From assembly GCF_000799715.1 (NCBI RefSeq), contig NZ_JUHG01000015.1, positions 62,001-126,000 on the forward strand: a stretch of 64,000 nucleotides of DNA, read 5' to 3'. The notes beneath the pieces were generated by a model. That model saw only the letters and a program-made list of their open reading frames with translations. It did not search any database and was not told the origin of the DNA. The DNA is from Martinezella rhizogenes (GTDB taxonomy: Bacteria; Pseudomonadota; Alphaproteobacteria; Rhizobiales; Rhizobiaceae). Positions 16,539 through 25,545 of the stretch are shown here, one piece after another (position 1 is the first letter of the stretch; each line of letters starts with the position of its first letter). The translations under genes and the position numbers were made by a program.

Positions 16539-17555
16539 ATGCCGAGAATAGCCCTGAATTTCGAGGATGGCGTAACCCGTTTCCTCGATTGCGGCGCCAA
16601 CGAAGTGCTTGTCGATGCAGCCTATCGCGCACGGCTCAACATTCCCATGGACTGCCGCGATGGCGTTTGCGGCACATGCAAGTGCAAAGTCGAAGCAGGC
16701 TCCTTCGAGCTTGGCGATTACATCGAGGACGCCCTTTCCAATGACGAGCGCGAGCAGGGCTTTGTCCTGACTTGCCAGATGCGACCGAAGAGCGATTGCG
16801 TGATTTCCGTGCCGGCCACCTCCGCCATGTGCAAGAGCGGCCCGGCGGAATATGGCGCAGTGCTTGCGGAGGTGCGGCTATTGTCCGAAACCACCATCGG
16901 CTTTTCCGTGGCGCTCGATGAGCCCGAAGCCTTGAACTTTCTGCCGGGGCAATATGTTCAGGTTTCCGTCCCGGAGACCCAAGCCAGCCGCGCCTATTCC
17001 TTCTCGTCGATCCTGTCTGATGGCCGGGTGGAATTCCTGGTTCGTAACATTCCGGGCGGCCTGATGTCGGGCTATCTGTCGGATCGTGCCAGGCCGGGTG
17101 ATCACCTGACGATCAAGGGTCCATCAGGTGCCTTCTATCTGCGCGAAATTGCTCGTCCGACGCTGTTCCTCGCCGGCGGCACGGGTCTCGCGCCTTTCCT
17201 CGCGATGCTCGGACACCTGGCCGAGGGTGGTAGGATCGCTCCCCCAATCCGCCTGCTCTATGGCGTGACGCGCGATGTCGACCGCGTGGAAGTAGAAAAA
17301 TTGAGAGCCTTTACCGAAACCATTCCGGGCTTCAGCTTCGACGTTTGCGTGTCCGACCCGGAAAGCGCCGCGTCGATGAAGGGCTTTGTCACCGACCATT
17401 TCGGTGCCGATGACCTCAATGGCGGCGACTGCGATGTCTATCTTTGCGGTCCACCGCTCATGGTGGAGGCGGTACGCAGGCATTTCGACACGATCGGCGT
17501 CAAACCGGCCGTCTTCCACTACGAGAAGTTCAATCCGTCGGAGACCGCGCAATGA
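16539..17555 (+). CDS. benC: Benzoate 1,2-dioxygenase electron transfer component
   Basis: The 338-residue reductase carries a plant-type ferredoxin domain first (residues 1-95; Cys39, Cys44, Cys47 and Cys79 as [2Fe-2S] ligands), then an FAD-binding barrel (about 105-205, with the RAYSFSS motif) and an NAD-binding domain (about 210-330, with GGTGLAPF and CGPP). It passes electrons from NADH to BenA. Gene order and domain order match known BenC. Its stop overlaps the benD start in ATGA. Confidence 0.93.
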   Translation: MPRIALNFEDGVTRFLDCGANEVLVDAAYRARLNIPMDCRDGVCGTCKCKVEAGSFELGDYIEDALSNDEREQGFVLTCQMRPKSDCVISVPATSAMCKSGPAEYGAVLAEVRLLSETTIGFSVALDEPEALNFLPGQYVQVSVPETQASRAYSFSSILSDGRVEFLVRNIPGGLMSGYLSDRARPGDHLTIKGPSGAFYLREIARPTLFLAGGTGLAPFLAMLGHLAEGGRIAPPIRLLYGVTRDVDRVEVEKLRAFTETIPGFSFDVCVSDPESAASMKGFVTDHFGADDLNGGDCDVYLCGPPLMVEAVRRHFDTIGVKPAVFHYEKFNPSETAQ

Positions 17556-18334
17556 ACCGCGGGCGTTTTATCGGCAAGGTGATGGCGGTGACAGGCGCGG
17601 CCCAGGGCATCGGTCACGAAGTCGCCATTCGCGCCGCACGGGAAGGGGCCGAAGTGGCGCTCGTCGATCGGTCTGAACTGGTTTATGAGGCGGCGGCCGA
17701 GATCACGGCTTCCGGCGGCAAGGCATTCGCCATCACGGCCGATCTTGAGAGCTGGAGCGGAGCTGAAACGGCCATCGCCGCGGCCCATGACCGGGCAGGC
17801 AGCCTCGACATCCTCGTCAACAATGTCGGCGGCGCGATCTGGATGCGCCCTTATGAAGCCTTCAGCGAGGAGCAGATTGCAGCGGAGATCAAACGGTCCC
17901 TTTACCCGACCATGTGGTGTTGCCGCGCGGCTCTGCCGATCATGATCGCGGCCGGTCAAGGGGTGATCGTCAATGTTTCATCGATCGCCACGCGCGGCAT
18001 CAACCGCGTACCCTATTCAGCCGCCAAGGGGGCGGTAAATGCGCTCACAGTGTCACTCGCCATGGAAAACGCCACGCGCGGCATTCGGGTGAACGCGGTC
18101 GCGCCCGGCGGCACCGAAGCGCCCGCCCGGCGCGTTCCACGCAACGCGCAAGAGCAATCCGAGGACGACCGCCGCTGGATGGCCGAGGTCGTCGCGCAAA
18201 CCAAGCAATCGAGCTTCATGAAGCGATATGGGACGCTGGAAGAACAGGCGCAGGCGATCCTGTTCATGGCGTCCGATGAGGCATCCTACCTCACGGGCAC
18301 GATCCTGCCCGTCGGAGGCGGTGATAGCGGCTGA
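17552..18334 (+). CDS. benD: 1,6-dihydroxycyclohexa-2,4-diene-1-carboxylate dehydrogenase
   Basis: The 260-residue short-chain dehydrogenase oxidises and decarboxylates the benzoate dihydrodiol to catechol. It has the SDR nucleotide motif TGAAQGIG (14-21), NNVGG near residue 90, and the catalytic Ser...YSAAK triad region at about 140-157. The ATG overlaps the benC TGA. It completes the benzoate-to-catechol branch, which feeds catA in the same operon. Confidence 0.92.
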   Translation: MNRGRFIGKVMAVTGAAQGIGHEVAIRAAREGAEVALVDRSELVYEAAAEITASGGKAFAITADLESWSGAETAIAAAHDRAGSLDILVNNVGGAIWMRPYEAFSEEQIAAEIKRSLYPTMWCCRAALPIMIAAGQGVIVNVSSIATRGINRVPYSAAKGAVNALTVSLAMENATRGIRVNAVAPGGTEAPARRVPRNAQEQSEDDRRWMAEVVAQTKQSSFMKRYGTLEEQAQAILFMASDEASYLTGTILPVGGGDSG

Positions 18335-18376
18335 CTTACCATTTCCAATGGCCGGTGCGCAGAACCGGTTCGACAT

Positions 18377-18560
18377 TCAATCGGCGAACGGCAGCGTGAC
18401 AATCCCGCTCTGTGCCCCCACAAGACCAATGGGTGCCAAGCGGGCTTCGTCAGGGGCAGCGAGAACGACAGTTCCATCAGGCCTTGCTCGATCGCGGCTC
18501 GAACGGCCGTAGCGTTGTTTGAACGAGGGATGGATTGAATAGTTGGACAGGATCCGTGGC
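18377..18560 (-). pseudogene. Possible coding remnant on the minus strand
   Basis: The interval 18335-18680 has no intact gene. On the minus strand, an open frame from about 18560 ends at a TGA (18377-18379) with the protein-like tail APIGLVGAQSGIVTLPFAD. A second frame just upstream reads ATAVRAAIEQGLMELSFSLP, as if one base had been gained or lost near 18450. No start, ribosome site or known family could be assigned. It may be the decayed 3' end of a gene, or chance. Confidence 0.25.
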
Positions 18561-18680
18561 CGCCGCTCTATGGAGAGCGAACAGCACTGGCTGAGAAGCG
18601 GTCAAGCCGGTTTCGAGCCGCTTGGGCGAGACATGGCGTTCGTTCGGAAGGGCCAGTCGTGGCGCACGCTCGGCACGCCG

Positions 18681-20264
18681 TCATACGGTCAGGTGAGATT
18701 TGGTGAGAGGGCCGGGCGGTGCCTTTGTGACAAATGCCAGGACAACGAGCCCGGCTGCGGCAGCCCAGAATGTAACCCAGAAGCCATCGATGAAGGACAA
18801 AACATTTGCCTGCCGTTGGACGGCCTGGCCAAGAATACCTGTGCCGCGAAGTTGAGCAGTGGCCTGCCCAAGAGGAGCGAGGCGCCTCGTCAGGCCTGAA
18901 AGCGCTGCGACGGGGAGGTCACCGCCCTTCTCCACGTTCAATCCGATGAGAAACGAGTATAGTTGTTCGCGCTTGCGAAGGAATGTTGTCATCAGGGCCT
19001 GTGCGGTCTCGGTGCCGAGCAGGCGAACGACCTGGATGTAGGCGGCAAGGGCCGTTGCATTGCGCGGGCTTGCATTGCCGATTGTCAGGACGATGATCGG
19101 CAGGAATGTCAGAATATGGCCGGCCCCCTGAAGCACGCACATCGTGCGAAAATTATCGCCGCTCCAGTCGCCCGTCAGGCCCGTTCCCAAAAGTGCCGCC
19201 GACGCGAAGCAGGATAGTCCGATGAGAAGGACCCATCGACCGTCTATCCGGTGCATCGCCCAAACCGCCATGGGCGTCAGCATGAACAGGGGAATACAGC
19301 ACCAGATAACAAGGGTTTGACCAATCTGTTCGGGACGAAGCTGCGGCAAAGTGGAGAGGTAGTTCGATATAAGGCTGGTGTTCGAAAGTGCACTGAGCAA
19401 ATACAGAAGCGCGATCGACAGAAGCAAAGCGATGTTGCGCGCACCCACGACCCGGAAGTTCGCCCATGGCTTTTTGACAACGGCCTCATTCACGAAAAAC
19501 GCCACTATGAGCACACATCCGCCGACAATAGCCGCCGTGACAAAGCCGTTTTCGAACCAGTCCAGCCGATTGCCTTGATCTATGGCGACGAAAAGCAACC
19601 CCAGACCGAAACCAAGCAAAAGCATTCCTCCCCAGTCGGCATCATGTACAAGATCCTGGTCGACCTCCTCATGCGGAGCACCAAACAGGGCCAGAATGGC
19701 CATGACGGGAGCAAGAGCAACATCCTGCCAGTAGAGGTATTGCCAGCCCAGGTGCTGAACGTAGAAATCCAAGAGGGCGGTCCCGGCATTCGCCGTGAAT
19801 GCCGATCTGAACGCGTAGATCGCGATCGCCGAGACCCACCATCTGACCGGAAGGTTCCGAAAGATGATCAGCAGGGTAGCCGGGACGAAGACACCAAGTA
19901 GCGTGCCGTGTATTACGTGCAGAAGTGCCAGAAGTTCGAACTGTCGAACGAATGGGATGGCGAGAGACAGCAAGGCATACAGCAGGGCGGGGATGACCGT
20001 CACGCGCCGTACCCCGAAGGTTGCGGCCAACCATGCCACGCAAGGGGCAAGCACGATCTGCGGTGCAGTTGAGAGTGTGTTCAGCCAAGCTGACTCATCG
20101 ACACCCAATCCAAAGGCAGCTCTAAGATCGACCAATCCGATCCCGAAAAGGCGGCTATGGAAGCCGACAATAAATGGGCCAAGGAGAACGGCACAAACCG
20201 CCAGGATCGGGTGATGCGTCGGGCGCGCCGTTCCTCGCGGCGGCAACCGAAGAATATTGCGCAT
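18681..20264 (-). CDS. EmrB/QacA-type MFS efflux transporter (DHA2 family)
   Basis: A 527-residue inner-membrane protein with about 14 hydrophobic segments, the layout of 14-TM drug:proton antiporters. After a short cytoplasmic N-terminus the first segment is HPILAVCAVLLGPFIVGFHS. The motif-C region and the long central loop are diverged compared with E. coli EmrB. It starts three bases after the stop of the EmrA-like gene, with GGGAGAA upstream. Together with the adaptor it probably exports a toxic organic compound. The substrate is unknown; aromatic acids are possible given the neighbouring benzoate genes. Confidence 0.82.
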   Translation of the reverse strand: MRNILRLPPRGTARPTHHPILAVCAVLLGPFIVGFHSRLFGIGLVDLRAAFGLGVDESAWLNTLSTAPQIVLAPCVAWLAATFGVRRVTVIPALLYALLSLAIPFVRQFELLALLHVIHGTLLGVFVPATLLIIFRNLPVRWWVSAIAIYAFRSAFTANAGTALLDFYVQHLGWQYLYWQDVALAPVMAILALFGAPHEEVDQDLVHDADWGGMLLLGFGLGLLFVAIDQGNRLDWFENGFVTAAIVGGCVLIVAFFVNEAVVKKPWANFRVVGARNIALLLSIALLYLLSALSNTSLISNYLSTLPQLRPEQIGQTLVIWCCIPLFMLTPMAVWAMHRIDGRWVLLIGLSCFASAALLGTGLTGDWSGDNFRTMCVLQGAGHILTFLPIIVLTIGNASPRNATALAAYIQVVRLLGTETAQALMTTFLRKREQLYSFLIGLNVEKGGDLPVAALSGLTRRLAPLGQATAQLRGTGILGQAVQRQANVLSFIDGFWVTFWAAAAGLVVLAFVTKAPPGPLTKSHLTV

Positions 20265-20267
20265 CGG

Positions 20268-21383
20268 TCATTCTCCCGCGACGTGGACGGAAACGACGGC
20301 AGACATGCCGGGGCGCAATTGCCCAAGGTCGATGTTTTTGTCGAAATCAATCCGAACCGGCACGCGCTGCACGACTTTGGTAAAATTCCCCGTCGCGTTG
20401 TCCGCCGGAAGCAGCGCGAATTGTGATCCTGCACCTGGGGAGAGGCGGCTGAGCCGGCCCTTGAACGTCTGATCCGGAAGAGCGTCGACGGTCAACGTCA
20501 CCGGTTGCTGCTCTTTCATCCTCGAAAGCTGCGTTTCCTTGAAATTGGCGATGACATAGACTTGGGGCAGGGGAATGATGGTGATGGCATTGGATCCAAC
20601 GGTGACATAGTCGCCCACATGAACCTGCCGTTCGCTGACCACGCCGTCGAACGGAGCCGTAATTTTGGTGTAGTCTACGGACAAGTCTGCGGTCTGCAAC
20701 TGCGCCTTTGCCGAATCAACGTTCGCCACGAGTTGCGGCTCTTGACCCGTGATAACCTCCAATTGAGCTTTGGCCGAGTTAACGGCTGCATCAGCCGCCT
20801 CGGCTGTTGCAGTGGTCGATCTTGCCTGGGTCTGAGCCTGATCGTTCTTTTGTTGGGTGCCGCTACCCGATCTCAGCAGGGCGGCCTGCCGATCCGCCTC
20901 CTGCTTGGCGAGTGCGGCATTTTCGTCGGCGACCGTCTTTTGGGCTTCTGCTTGCCTTATAGCGGCCCTTTGAAGCTCTTTTTGGTTTGCAAGGTTCACC
21001 AACTGCGCGACGGCATAATCGAGTGCAGCCCGGGCTTGCATCTGCTTGGCGCGATAATCCGCCGGCTCAATCTCAACCAGCAACTGGCCCTTCTTCACCC
21101 TATCAAAATCATCGACAGCCACTCTACTGACGTTGCCTGCCACACGAGCGCTCAGACGGCTAAGCTCGGCTCTGATATAGGCGTTGTCCGTGGTCTGCAC
21201 GTTCGCACCCGCTTGCCAGAGATCCCAACGCGCCGAACTGATCGCGACCAGCACACCAACGACACCGACGACCGCCATGGGAACGAAGAGCTTGCTGTAG
21301 CCCCGCGTCCGCGCTGAGGATTGCTTTTCATTGTCGGTTTGAACTGCGTGTTGGAGCGGGAGTGGTGGCGTCTGGTGAAGCAT
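20268..21383 (-). CDS. EmrA/HlyD-type membrane fusion protein
   Basis: A 371-residue periplasmic adaptor. It has one N-terminal membrane anchor (about residues 34-52), a biotinyl-lipoyl half motif (VQTTDNAYIRAELSRLSARV), a long alpha-helical hairpin of alternating Ala, Gln and Glu (about 110-220), and the second lipoyl half KITAPFDGVVSERQVHVGDYV. ATG 21383 with AAAGGA upstream is chosen over a TTG at 21407. It lies in an operon with the EmrB-like pump and diverges from a LysR regulator. Confidence 0.88.
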   Translation of the reverse strand: MLHQTPPLPLQHAVQTDNEKQSSARTRGYSKLFVPMAVVGVVGVLVAISSARWDLWQAGANVQTTDNAYIRAELSRLSARVAGNVSRVAVDDFDRVKKGQLLVEIEPADYRAKQMQARAALDYAVAQLVNLANQKELQRAAIRQAEAQKTVADENAALAKQEADRQAALLRSGSGTQQKNDQAQTQARSTTATAEAADAAVNSAKAQLEVITGQEPQLVANVDSAKAQLQTADLSVDYTKITAPFDGVVSERQVHVGDYVTVGSNAITIIPLPQVYVIANFKETQLSRMKEQQPVTLTVDALPDQTFKGRLSRLSPGAGSQFALLPADNATGNFTKVVQRVPVRIDFDKNIDLGQLRPGMSAVVSVHVAGE

Positions 21384-21473
21384 TTGTGTCGTCCTTTCGA
21401 GCGACAAATTGCATAACCTCGTCTATCATTGCCAATAGCTTTTGCTTCGTTATTAATCAGTGGAAATGATCAG

Positions 21474-22379
21474 ATGGATGTAGCAAACAGTCGGCGCACG
21501 GCGATCGAGCTCAGGCATTTCCGGTATTTCACCGTGCTTGCAGAGGAACTCCATTTCAGCCGGGCGGCAGACCGGCTACATATTGTGCAACCGGCGTTGA
21601 CGGCACAGATCAAGGCCCTTGAGGAAATCCTAGGCGCGCAACTGCTTGCCCGCACCAAGCGGCGCGTTGAGTTGACCGAGGCGGGACGTCAGTTTTTGAA
21701 AGAAAGTTACCTGACGCTGTCTCAGGTAGATACCGCAGTGCGCACAACAAGGGACGTGGCGCGGGGTGCGGTCGGACGACTTCGGATAGGCTACGGGGCA
21801 AATGCCGCCGTTGCAGGTATTATGCAGTCGTCGATACGCAGGTTTCAGGCGAGCTGGCCAGACGTTGCCATCAGCCTCGAAGAGATGGCCAGCAGTGAGG
21901 TCATCGCAGCACTGCGACTTGACGAGTTGGACGTGGGTTACGCGGCGGCAACGAAGGTCATCGAATATAATGACATTGCCGTAAAACGTATTGGCACCTG
22001 GCCATGGCTTTTGGCCGTCTCCGGAGACCATCGATTCACGTCGTTGCAATCTGTGTCCGTCGAAGACATATCTGCCGAGAGCCTGGCTGTATATGCGGAG
22101 GCGGGAGCGCACCTGGACATTTCCAGCGTCATGGCGGCTGTTCCGGATCTCGTGTCCGAACATGTTCGTCAAAGTAGTCACATCATGTCGCTGATGACCT
22201 ATGTGGCATCAGGCCTTGCCGTCGCATTCGTTCCCGAGCCGATCGGCCGATTGGCCTTCCCAGGCATTAAATTTGTCAAGGTCGCCGGAGCAATTCCCCC
22301 GATGGAAATGAACCTGATATGGCCGGCCGCAGTCCGCTCCCCCATCGTCGCCAACTTCCTTGCCTCGTTGGAAGAGTAG
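21474..22379 (+). CDS. LysR-family regulator of the emrAB-like operon
   Basis: A 301-residue LysR protein: winged helix at residues 10-70 (IELRHFRYFTVLAEELHFSR, then IVQPALTAQIKALEEILG) and an effector-binding domain to the end. ATG 21474 was chosen because homologous helices begin about 10 residues later; the longer frame from 21429 reaches into the divergent promoter. The 90-base gap to the efflux operon is the likely shared operator. LysR regulators in this position usually activate the efflux genes in response to the exported compound. Confidence 0.87.
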   Translation: MDVANSRRTAIELRHFRYFTVLAEELHFSRAADRLHIVQPALTAQIKALEEILGAQLLARTKRRVELTEAGRQFLKESYLTLSQVDTAVRTTRDVARGAVGRLRIGYGANAAVAGIMQSSIRRFQASWPDVAISLEEMASSEVIAALRLDELDVGYAAATKVIEYNDIAVKRIGTWPWLLAVSGDHRFTSLQSVSVEDISAESLAVYAEAGAHLDISSVMAAVPDLVSEHVRQSSHIMSLMTYVASGLAVAFVPEPIGRLAFPGIKFVKVAGAIPPMEMNLIWPAAVRSPIVANFLASLEE

Positions 22380-22482
22380 CTGGACGGCACTCAAATCGTA
22401 ACCGTAGTTGTTCGCAGTCTGGCGCGGAAAAAGGCAAATCGAATTGTTGCGGTTTCACCAACGCGGATTGGCGACCAGCATT

Positions 22483-23178
22483 TCAAGCCTGAAAAATCGC
22501 CATGAAGCGCATCCTGGATCGTTCGATATGGTCGCGCATCGCGTTTTCGGCGGCGACCGGATCCCTGTTTTTGATAGCAGCTATGATGAAGGCGTGTTCG
22601 TTGTTTGCGTCGCTGGTTGCGCGTGCATGGAAATACAGGCGGAAGAGATGGACATGGATGTGCAGGCGCGCAAGCGTTTCATGGACGAGCGCGTTGCCGC
22701 TTCCAAGGGCTATCAGGTCATGAAACCGTCCGTCGCTTTGCGCGAACTCACCATAGGCCAGCCTTGAATCTTCGTGCCTTATCGATCGCATCTCGGCATC
22801 TATGGCCTCAAGCTCGGCCACGGCGTCATCTGACATCAGTTCGGCTGCTCGTGCCGCGGCAAATGGCTCTAAAAGCAGACGAATCTCGTAGTGCTGCTGC
22901 AGCTTCGGCTTGTCCAGCTGCGGTGCGGCACTATAGCCTATCAGGTGGGTTTTGTTCACCAGTCCCTGCGCCTCAAGGCGGGACATCGCCTCGCGGATCG
23001 GTGTCTGCGAGACGCCAAGTTCCCGCACGAGATTGTCGACAGCTATCCTGCCGCCGGGCGGGATCTTCAGCGACATGAGCTGCGCGTAGATCACATTGTA
23101 GACCTCGTCTCCGAGCCGCTGCGGGCGCCGCAATATAGCCGTTTCTCCGAAGCCCCGGTTTTTCGAGTCTTTTGTCAT
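22483..23178 (-). CDS. GntR-family regulator, FadR/FCD subfamily
   Basis: A 231-residue regulator with an N-terminal GntR winged helix (about 22-85, with LKIPPGGRIAVDNLVRELGV and QTPIREAMSRLEAQGLV) and an all-helical FCD domain (about 95-220). The metal-binding pattern of FCD domains is visible as Asp...His in FAQSDGRFHDLI, plus HIHVHLF and AMRDHI. ATG 23178 follows AAGGAG. It diverges from the unknown catabolic operon and probably represses it. FCD ligands are typically organic or sugar acids, which fits a pathway of dehydrogenases and an enolase-type dehydratase. Confidence 0.9.
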   Translation of the reverse strand: MTKDSKNRGFGETAILRRPQRLGDEVYNVIYAQLMSLKIPPGGRIAVDNLVRELGVSQTPIREAMSRLEAQGLVNKTHLIGYSAAPQLDKPKLQQHYEIRLLLEPFAAARAAELMSDDAVAELEAIDAEMRSIRHEDSRLAYGEFAQSDGRFHDLIALGSGNALVHETLARLHIHVHLFRLYFHARATSDANNEHAFIIAAIKNRDPVAAENAMRDHIERSRMRFMAIFQA

Positions 23179-23241
23179 TTCTAGATTCGCTCCTTGACGC
23201 CCCCATTTCTTAGCAGCATAGTGGCCGCACAGCAATCATAT

Positions 23242-23253
23242 ATCCGATCGGAT
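23242..23253. promoter_or_regulatory. Palindrome, candidate GntR operator
   Basis: ATCCGATCGGAT is a perfect 12-bp palindrome in the 83-base divergent gap, ending 8 bases before the ldh-like ATG. Position and symmetry suit a repressor site. It does not match the TNGTNNNACNA pattern of many FadR-type operators, so the assignment is tentative. Confidence 0.35.
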
Positions 23254-23261
23254 TTGATATT

Positions 23262-24266
23262 ATGCCACTCGTTGAAGCATCGAGGCTGAGAAGGCTGGCG
23301 GAACACGCTCTGGAGCATGCGGGCGTTCGGCCCGACCATCGCGTCTTGCAGGTGGACCTCCTGATGGAAGCTGAGCTGCGGAGCGTGCCTTCGCACGGGT
23401 TGCTGCGACTGGATCGCATCATTCGTCGCATCAAGAACGGTGTTGTCGATCCGGAGGCGAAGGGCAGCCACAACTGGCGCGGGACTGGCTTTCTTGCGGT
23501 CGACGGACAACGCGGTCTCGGCCCCGTTGTCGCCTGCTCGGCGCTGGATGCGTTGAAGGCGAGGGCGCGGGAAAACGGGATTGCGCTGGCAGCGATCCGC
23601 AATTCCAATCACATCGGGATGCTTGGTTGGTATGCGGAGCGGATCGCCGCGGAGGGATTTACGATCATTGCGCTGTCGACCAGCGAGGCGCTCGTGCATC
23701 CGTGGGGCGCGCGCAAGGCGATGCTCGGAACCAATCCCATCGCCATTGCGGTTCCAACAGGTGCCGCGCCATTCATGATGGATACGGCGACGAGCCTGGT
23801 TTCGATGGGGGAAATTCACGACTACGCTGGGCGCGGCCAGCCAATTCCGCCCGACTGGGCACTTGACGCGGACGGAAATCCGACAACCGATCCCGACGCT
23901 GCTAAAATGGGCGCGATCGCACCTTTCGGTCAGGCAAAGGGTTACGCGCTGGGCCTTGCGTTCGAACTCATCGTCAGCAGCCTTTCAGGCGCGGCACTCG
24001 GGACAGAGGTTCGCGGAACGCTGGATGACACGAATGTCTGCAACAAGGGCGACTTGTTTATTGTCATCGATGGGCCGAGACGTGACCTACAGGCTTATCT
24101 GGAGGAGATCCGCAGCCTGCCGCCGGCCGCCGGCTTTTCGAATGTCCTGATCCCCGGCGAACGGGGAAGAGCCTGCCGCGCCAGGCGATTGAAGGAGGGC
24201 GTTCCAATATCCGACGAGGTTTGGGTTCGCCTGCAGGCGCTCGCCTCTTCTGAAACAGCAGCCTAG
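23262..24266 (+). CDS. Malate/L-lactate dehydrogenase-family (Ldh type 2) oxidoreductase
   Basis: A 334-residue protein of the NAD(P)-dependent Ldh2/YlbC/DlgD family, which acts on 2-hydroxy or 2-keto acids and cyclic imino acids. Family features are RSVPSHGLLRL (about 47-57), NSNHIGMLGWYAERIA (about 113-128) and the MLGTNPIAIAVPT segment. The C-terminal PFGQAKGYALGLAFELI helix is also typical. The ribosome site before ATG 23262 is weak. It is the first gene of an eight-gene operon. It could be 2,3-diketogulonate-reductase-like or a pyrroline-carboxylate reductase. Confidence 0.85.
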   Translation: MPLVEASRLRRLAEHALEHAGVRPDHRVLQVDLLMEAELRSVPSHGLLRLDRIIRRIKNGVVDPEAKGSHNWRGTGFLAVDGQRGLGPVVACSALDALKARARENGIALAAIRNSNHIGMLGWYAERIAAEGFTIIALSTSEALVHPWGARKAMLGTNPIAIAVPTGAAPFMMDTATSLVSMGEIHDYAGRGQPIPPDWALDADGNPTTDPDAAKMGAIAPFGQAKGYALGLAFELIVSSLSGAALGTEVRGTLDDTNVCNKGDLFIVIDGPRRDLQAYLEEIRSLPPAAGFSNVLIPGERGRACRARRLKEGVPISDEVWVRLQALASSETAA

Positions 24267-24290
24267 TCACATCAGGGGAGGAAGAAGATC

Positions 24291-25541
24291 TTGTCACTGT
24301 TTGGAGCCTTGCGTACGCCACGCAATCTCGTTTTCGGAGCGGGACAGCGCCGGGCGCTTTCCGGTTACGCGGCCACTCTCGGGCGCAGGGCATTGGTGGT
24401 GACCGATGCGCGACTGAGCGGAGACGGCGATTTTCGCGAGATCATCGATGGCCTGAGAACGGTGGGCATCGAAACCAAGGTCTTCGACGAGACGATCGCC
24501 GAATTGCCGCTGGATTGCATTTCCCGCGCCATTGAGGCTGGGGCGGCCTTTGGAGCCGATCTCGTGATCGGCATCGGCGGTGGCAGTTGCCTCGATGCGG
24601 CAAAGGTGACAGCGCTTCTGCTCACCCATGGCGGTCGTGCCTCGGATTATTATGGTGAGTTCAAGGTTCCCGGCCCCGTTCTACCGCTTGTTCTTGTTCC
24701 GACCACGGCCGGCACCGGATCCGAGGTGACGCCTGTTGCAGTCATCACCGACCCGGATCGGGCCGTAAAAGTCGGCATCGCAAGCCCGCATCTGATCAGC
24801 CACACGGCCATATGCGATCCCGAATTGACCTATTCCTGCCCGCCGGGCCTGACGGCCGTGTCCGGCGCCGATGCCCTCACACATGCGATAGAAGCATTCA
24901 CGACCATTCGCCGTCAGCCAACGGGCAGCATCGTGCACGAGCATGTCTTTCTCGGAAAAAATACGCTCAGCGATCACTATGCACTCCTGGCCATTTCCCA
25001 TATCGCGGCAAGTCTGAAGCGTGCCTATGACAAGGGCGATGATTTCGAGGCCAGGGAAAGGTTGATGCTTGGCGCTACCGCCGCCGGTCTCGCCTTCGGC
25101 ACGGCAGGAACGGCTGCGGCACACGCCGTCCAATATCCGGTGGGCGCGATGACGCATACCGCCCACGGTGCGGGCGTCGCCGTCATGATGCCCTATGTCA
25201 TGGAATTCAACCGTAATCACTGCGAGGCCGAGATCGGCGAGATCGGCCAGGCCATGGGGCTCGTTTTTGCGGATAGGTCCGCACAGCAGCGTGCAGACGC
25301 AACGATTGACGCGGTAGCAAGCCTTTTTGCCTCGATCGGCATTCCAAAGACGATCGCCGATCTCGGCATTGTGAAGGCTCAACTGCCCCAGGTGGTCGAA
25401 CAGGCCATGGGCAGTGTGCGGCTCATCAAGAACAACCCTCGGCCTCTCGACCCTGCGTCCATGGCGATCCTCGTCGATGTCGCCTTCAGTGGCGACCGCA
25501 AAAGTCTCAGAGCCGATGCAATCGCAAGAAAGGCAGGCTGA
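24291..25541 (+). CDS. Iron-containing (group III) alcohol dehydrogenase
   Basis: A 416-residue Fe-ADH. The NAD-binding motif is GIGGGSCLDAAK (about 96-107). TTAGTGSEVTP (about 141-151) is the family's second hallmark, and candidate metal ligands are in DALTHAIEAF and MTHTAHGAGVAVMMPYV. TTG 24291 is the start, preceded by AGGGGAGGAAGAAG. Close relatives act on 4-hydroxybutyrate, lactaldehyde or 1,3-propanediol-like substrates, or reduce maleylacetate. The following aldehyde dehydrogenase suggests that it makes an aldehyde or semialdehyde. Confidence 0.88.
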   Translation: MSLFGALRTPRNLVFGAGQRRALSGYAATLGRRALVVTDARLSGDGDFREIIDGLRTVGIETKVFDETIAELPLDCISRAIEAGAAFGADLVIGIGGGSCLDAAKVTALLLTHGGRASDYYGEFKVPGPVLPLVLVPTTAGTGSEVTPVAVITDPDRAVKVGIASPHLISHTAICDPELTYSCPPGLTAVSGADALTHAIEAFTTIRRQPTGSIVHEHVFLGKNTLSDHYALLAISHIAASLKRAYDKGDDFEARERLMLGATAAGLAFGTAGTAAAHAVQYPVGAMTHTAHGAGVAVMMPYVMEFNRNHCEAEIGEIGQAMGLVFADRSAQQRADATIDAVASLFASIGIPKTIADLGIVKAQLPQVVEQAMGSVRLIKNNPRPLDPASMAILVDVAFSGDRKSLRADAIARKAG

Positions 25542-25545
25542 CCGT

